This document shows positions 61,113 to 64,000 of a stretch of 64,000 nt of DNA, one piece after another. Source of the DNA: Lineus longissimus (lineage: Eukaryota; Nemertea; Pilidiophora; Heteronemertea; Lineidae); NCBI RefSeq assembly GCF_910592395.1, contig NC_088308.1, positions 5,655,001 through 5,719,000 on the forward strand, written 5' to 3'. Position 1 is the stretch's first letter, and the number at the start of each line of letters is the position of its first letter. A model generated the notes under the pieces. The model was not told the DNA's origin, searched no databases, and saw only the letters and a program-made list of their open reading frames with translations. The position numbers and the translations under genes were made by a program.

Positions 61113-64000
61113 GCCGTAACTGCAGTTCAGAACAGAGTACCTCTGCAGAAACTTTTCATAGTTAGATTAGTGACTGACTCTGGCTTAAGGATCTGCATGT
61201 TGCATTTTGGGAAAAGAGAGGAAAATCTTTTTCATTTTGAAAAATGACTTCAGGACTTGTGTAATGTCATTAGGCGGAAATTGGAGACCAGGAGAAAACC
61301 TATGCTGTCAGAGAGGGTCACCCCCTCTATCTCATCAAGACAGGCTCCACCTGAAAATCAAACCCATAAGCTCTGAGGTGACAGGCACTGATGTTGCATG
61401 CAATTCTGAAAGTAGATCTTTCATGACACCATTCCAACACCACTTAGAGAAGACGTTTTGTTTCTTTGACAGATTTCCTACCATCTAAATCTTCTAAATC
61501 AGCAGATGCTTGTGTGATTTGATCGCCAATCTATCATGTTGCCGTCTGTGTGTCTTCCGGCTGTTTTTCGAGATTGCTCACAATTAGAAAGATTTATTCC
61601 GCGATGTTGGCTGCATTATCGATCAATGCTCGATGGAGTGATTTCTATCGACAACCCTTTTCCATATTAGTGGCTTCTGATTATAGTTTACTTCACGGAA
61701 ATTAGGCACTGATGCTGAGTATACTGGAGAATTGTTGCGTTCATTTTAAAAAATTAGGCAATAATGGCCTGTATAAATAATGCAAAATGAGGCGAATACT
61801 TGTGTTCAAATATGAAAATCATTGCCATTCAGAAAGGCTGCTCTACTGGCTGAGATGAAGGCAGACTCATTGAGTCATACCTATGGGTTAGAAACTTGTC
61901 ACTGACAAATTGCTTGTGATGTTGGCAAGTCACTTTACTCCAATTGCCACATCTGGTAAAGGTCCAAACATTCAAATCCAAGGCCAGGGAAATCACAGAG
62001 GAGAACATGAGTGTACATGTAGTTTGTGATGGTGTGGTCCTCCCTGACCACAGATGGCGTAACTAGGCCATTTGCCCTAATTGGTGCACAGCTGACATCA
62101 GAACCAAACGTTCACATGGAGAGAAGAAGACCCTTAATGACACTGACATGCCCTTTGAGACAGCTATAATATTACATAGACAAAATCGTAATACTACCAG
62201 ATTCCCAATAACTAGCTTCTTCATTTGCCTAACAAGGAAACAGTGTGTCTTTTATTTCTGAACACCCCTGGCGGACACCTATCATATATCAAAGAAAGTG
62301 CTCGAGAGTTCTTAACCCTTTCACTACCAGCCAATATGGCCACTAACACACCGGAAGTATCTTGCAGACTCGTCCTATTTTAGCTTCCTATCCACACCGT
62401 ACGCAAGCCACTGGATCAAAACAGTATAAAAAGGTGGTTCATTCTTTGCTGTTTTTCTCCTATTCTATGTTATAGCTGCAGAGGAAAATACCAACAGCTT
62501 TGGCTGTATGGTCCACTGATCAATACAGAAATATCTTATAAACTTGGATGCTGCCATCGCCTTTTTACAAGATGAGCAATTTTCATGACAGATGTCATCA
62601 AAGAATCTTTTACAAAAGCCATGCTGTCTTTTCTTCAACAAAAACACCCAGTTTCCCGTCTCTTGGATTTCCTGCAACTTCTCCATGCTGTCATAAAAAG
62701 AATTTGATTAACTAGGCTGCAGTCTTGTCAGTGGTTGATCCAATTAGTCATGCAGGAAATAGTGGCATGCAGTCAGCGTTGAACAGTGAAAAAACCATCG
62801 CCACTGTGGGTGTGAGCTGTTGTCAAAGAGGAATAGGCAGAACATGAAACAATACGTGATGTTGGCCAAAACTCGGGCAGCAGCCGAGGAAGTTGTGGTT
62901 GTCATACCAAAATCTCTGTGGTCAAAACAAATCTAATACCAAGTATGGATTCTTTACTTCCTAATACTTATAATCCATTAAGAATATAAAAAATTGTTAC
63001 CAGGGTGTTTCAAAAAACTGGATATTGGATCAAATTCCAACAATACCAAGCGGTCAAAATCACGAATTGGCCTCTCTGATGCTGAACTAATCAAGCATCA
63101 TGGGATGCAAATGCAAATGGCTATTCATACCAGTCGATGTACTGATGACCCGTGGCACAGAATCTGTATGAGACCATAAATGACATACCCAGAGGTATTG
63201 AATCCATATCGCCCGACAGTGGGAATGTACAGAATGGTAACAAACCCGAGGGTATTGAAATCATCTCTCGCGAAACCATGAGAATGATGAGGATCTAATA
63301 ATGATAGAATGTGTGCAGAACGAAGCGGGGAGGGCTACATAAGGCGGCATATTGATATTGGCAGAATGTTTGGAGAACGAGGTGAGGTCAGGCATGACCA
63401 GCTTTGAGGGCATGTTGATATTGGGGGAACTGTGTAGATAATGAATCTAGTTTACTCTTGGGCAACAGCGAGGGTCTGTGATTTCCACAACATTTTGCGC
63501 CATTTGGAAGGAAATCTGCTCACGTTCGCTATTTGTGGTTGAGCAAGTCAACGCTTGGTGAATTCTGTTTCATGATGATTGGAAGAACCCACATCAAAGG
63601 AACAAAAAGGAATGTTGTCGTTGCGAAAAGTGGTTGTGCTGTTACAATTCACAATCCACAAATACCTCGTCGATCCACACATAGACACGTTACATTTTGG
63701 CATTTTCGATGAATCCAGTTTTAGTTTGATGTTTACCGTTTTGTTCAAACACTTTCAAACAGACTTTGAAATGATTTTCATCCAATCTATCTTTATGGAG
63801 CGTTTTATAAACAGTGCCATGTGACACTGACAGCACTGAAGGCAAGTTTGAGAAAGTTAAAGGAGACTGAGATACATTGGCGTAGCAGGAATCCCTAACT
63901 CATCAAACAAGTCGCTTTCGATACACACCACCAAACTCTCGTTACCATGACGACTTAACAAAGTACATTTCTTTTCAAAGAAGAGTAATGCAAAAGACAA
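61113..64000. other. RAP1GDS1 intron 4 (continues past the window)
   Basis: No splice-bounded stretch resembling the next armadillo repeat was found, and nothing else is recognised. Confidence 0.65.

Overview
The window is invertebrate nuclear DNA: AT-rich, intron-dominated, with short exons flanked by GT-AG sites and many small non-autonomous transposons. The element content includes a roughly 300-bp repeat ending in GAC triplets and a short hairpin, elements with CAGTAGAACCTC ends, and tRNA-derived SINEs. This fits a marine lophotrochozoan (mollusc, annelid or brachiopod type), but that placement is an inference and amphioxus-like animals cannot be excluded. No gene is complete here.

Two genes sit head to head around 43.9-44.6 kb. 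On the plus strand is the 5' part of RAP1GDS1 (SmgGDS), an armadillo-repeat exchange factor and chaperone for small GTPases. Four coding exons are visible (44553, 46642-46740, 55470-55601, 60751-60876); the rest lies beyond the right edge. All of its introns are phase 1.

On the minus strand a PDZ-domain gene runs from about 44 kb to beyond position 1. Its PDZ domain is split over exon 1 (43835-43927) and exon 2 (20197-20348) and most resembles that of the PDLIM (ALP/Enigma) family. I assembled five further exons from splice sites and reading phase: 10674-10855, 7281-7358, 4917-5048, 3774-3896 and 1380-1499. They encode a charged, partly disordered linker with a basic coiled-coil-like stretch and one unexpected hydrophobic exon. 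No LIM domain is visible in the window.

The most interesting feature is a series of short ATG-plus-donor exons scattered through the introns of this PDZ gene. Each ends in exactly the phase accepted by the next constant exon: phase 0 for exon 2, phase 2 for exon 3, phase 1 for exon 4. If real, the locus uses a battery of alternative promoters and first exons and makes proteins with a whole PDZ, half a PDZ or no PDZ. Several begin with N-myristoylation-type sequences (MGNTLGCGKT, MGNKSSSKRYI, MGGYLSVSSSKK). A 399-bp open exon at 45321-45719, inside intron 1 of RAP1GDS1 and antisense to it, encodes two tandem copies of an RRRSIS-containing module and may be the most distal alternative 5' exon. 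Several of these exons are supported only by an ATG, a good donor and a one-in-three phase match, so confidences are graded.

Layout: 1-44 kb is the PDZ gene with its long introns; 44.0-44.5 kb is the shared divergent promoter; 44.5-64 kb is RAP1GDS1. The introns hold several inverted-repeat elements, two minisatellites (55-bp and 45-bp units), a decayed LINE tail and small tandem duplications.
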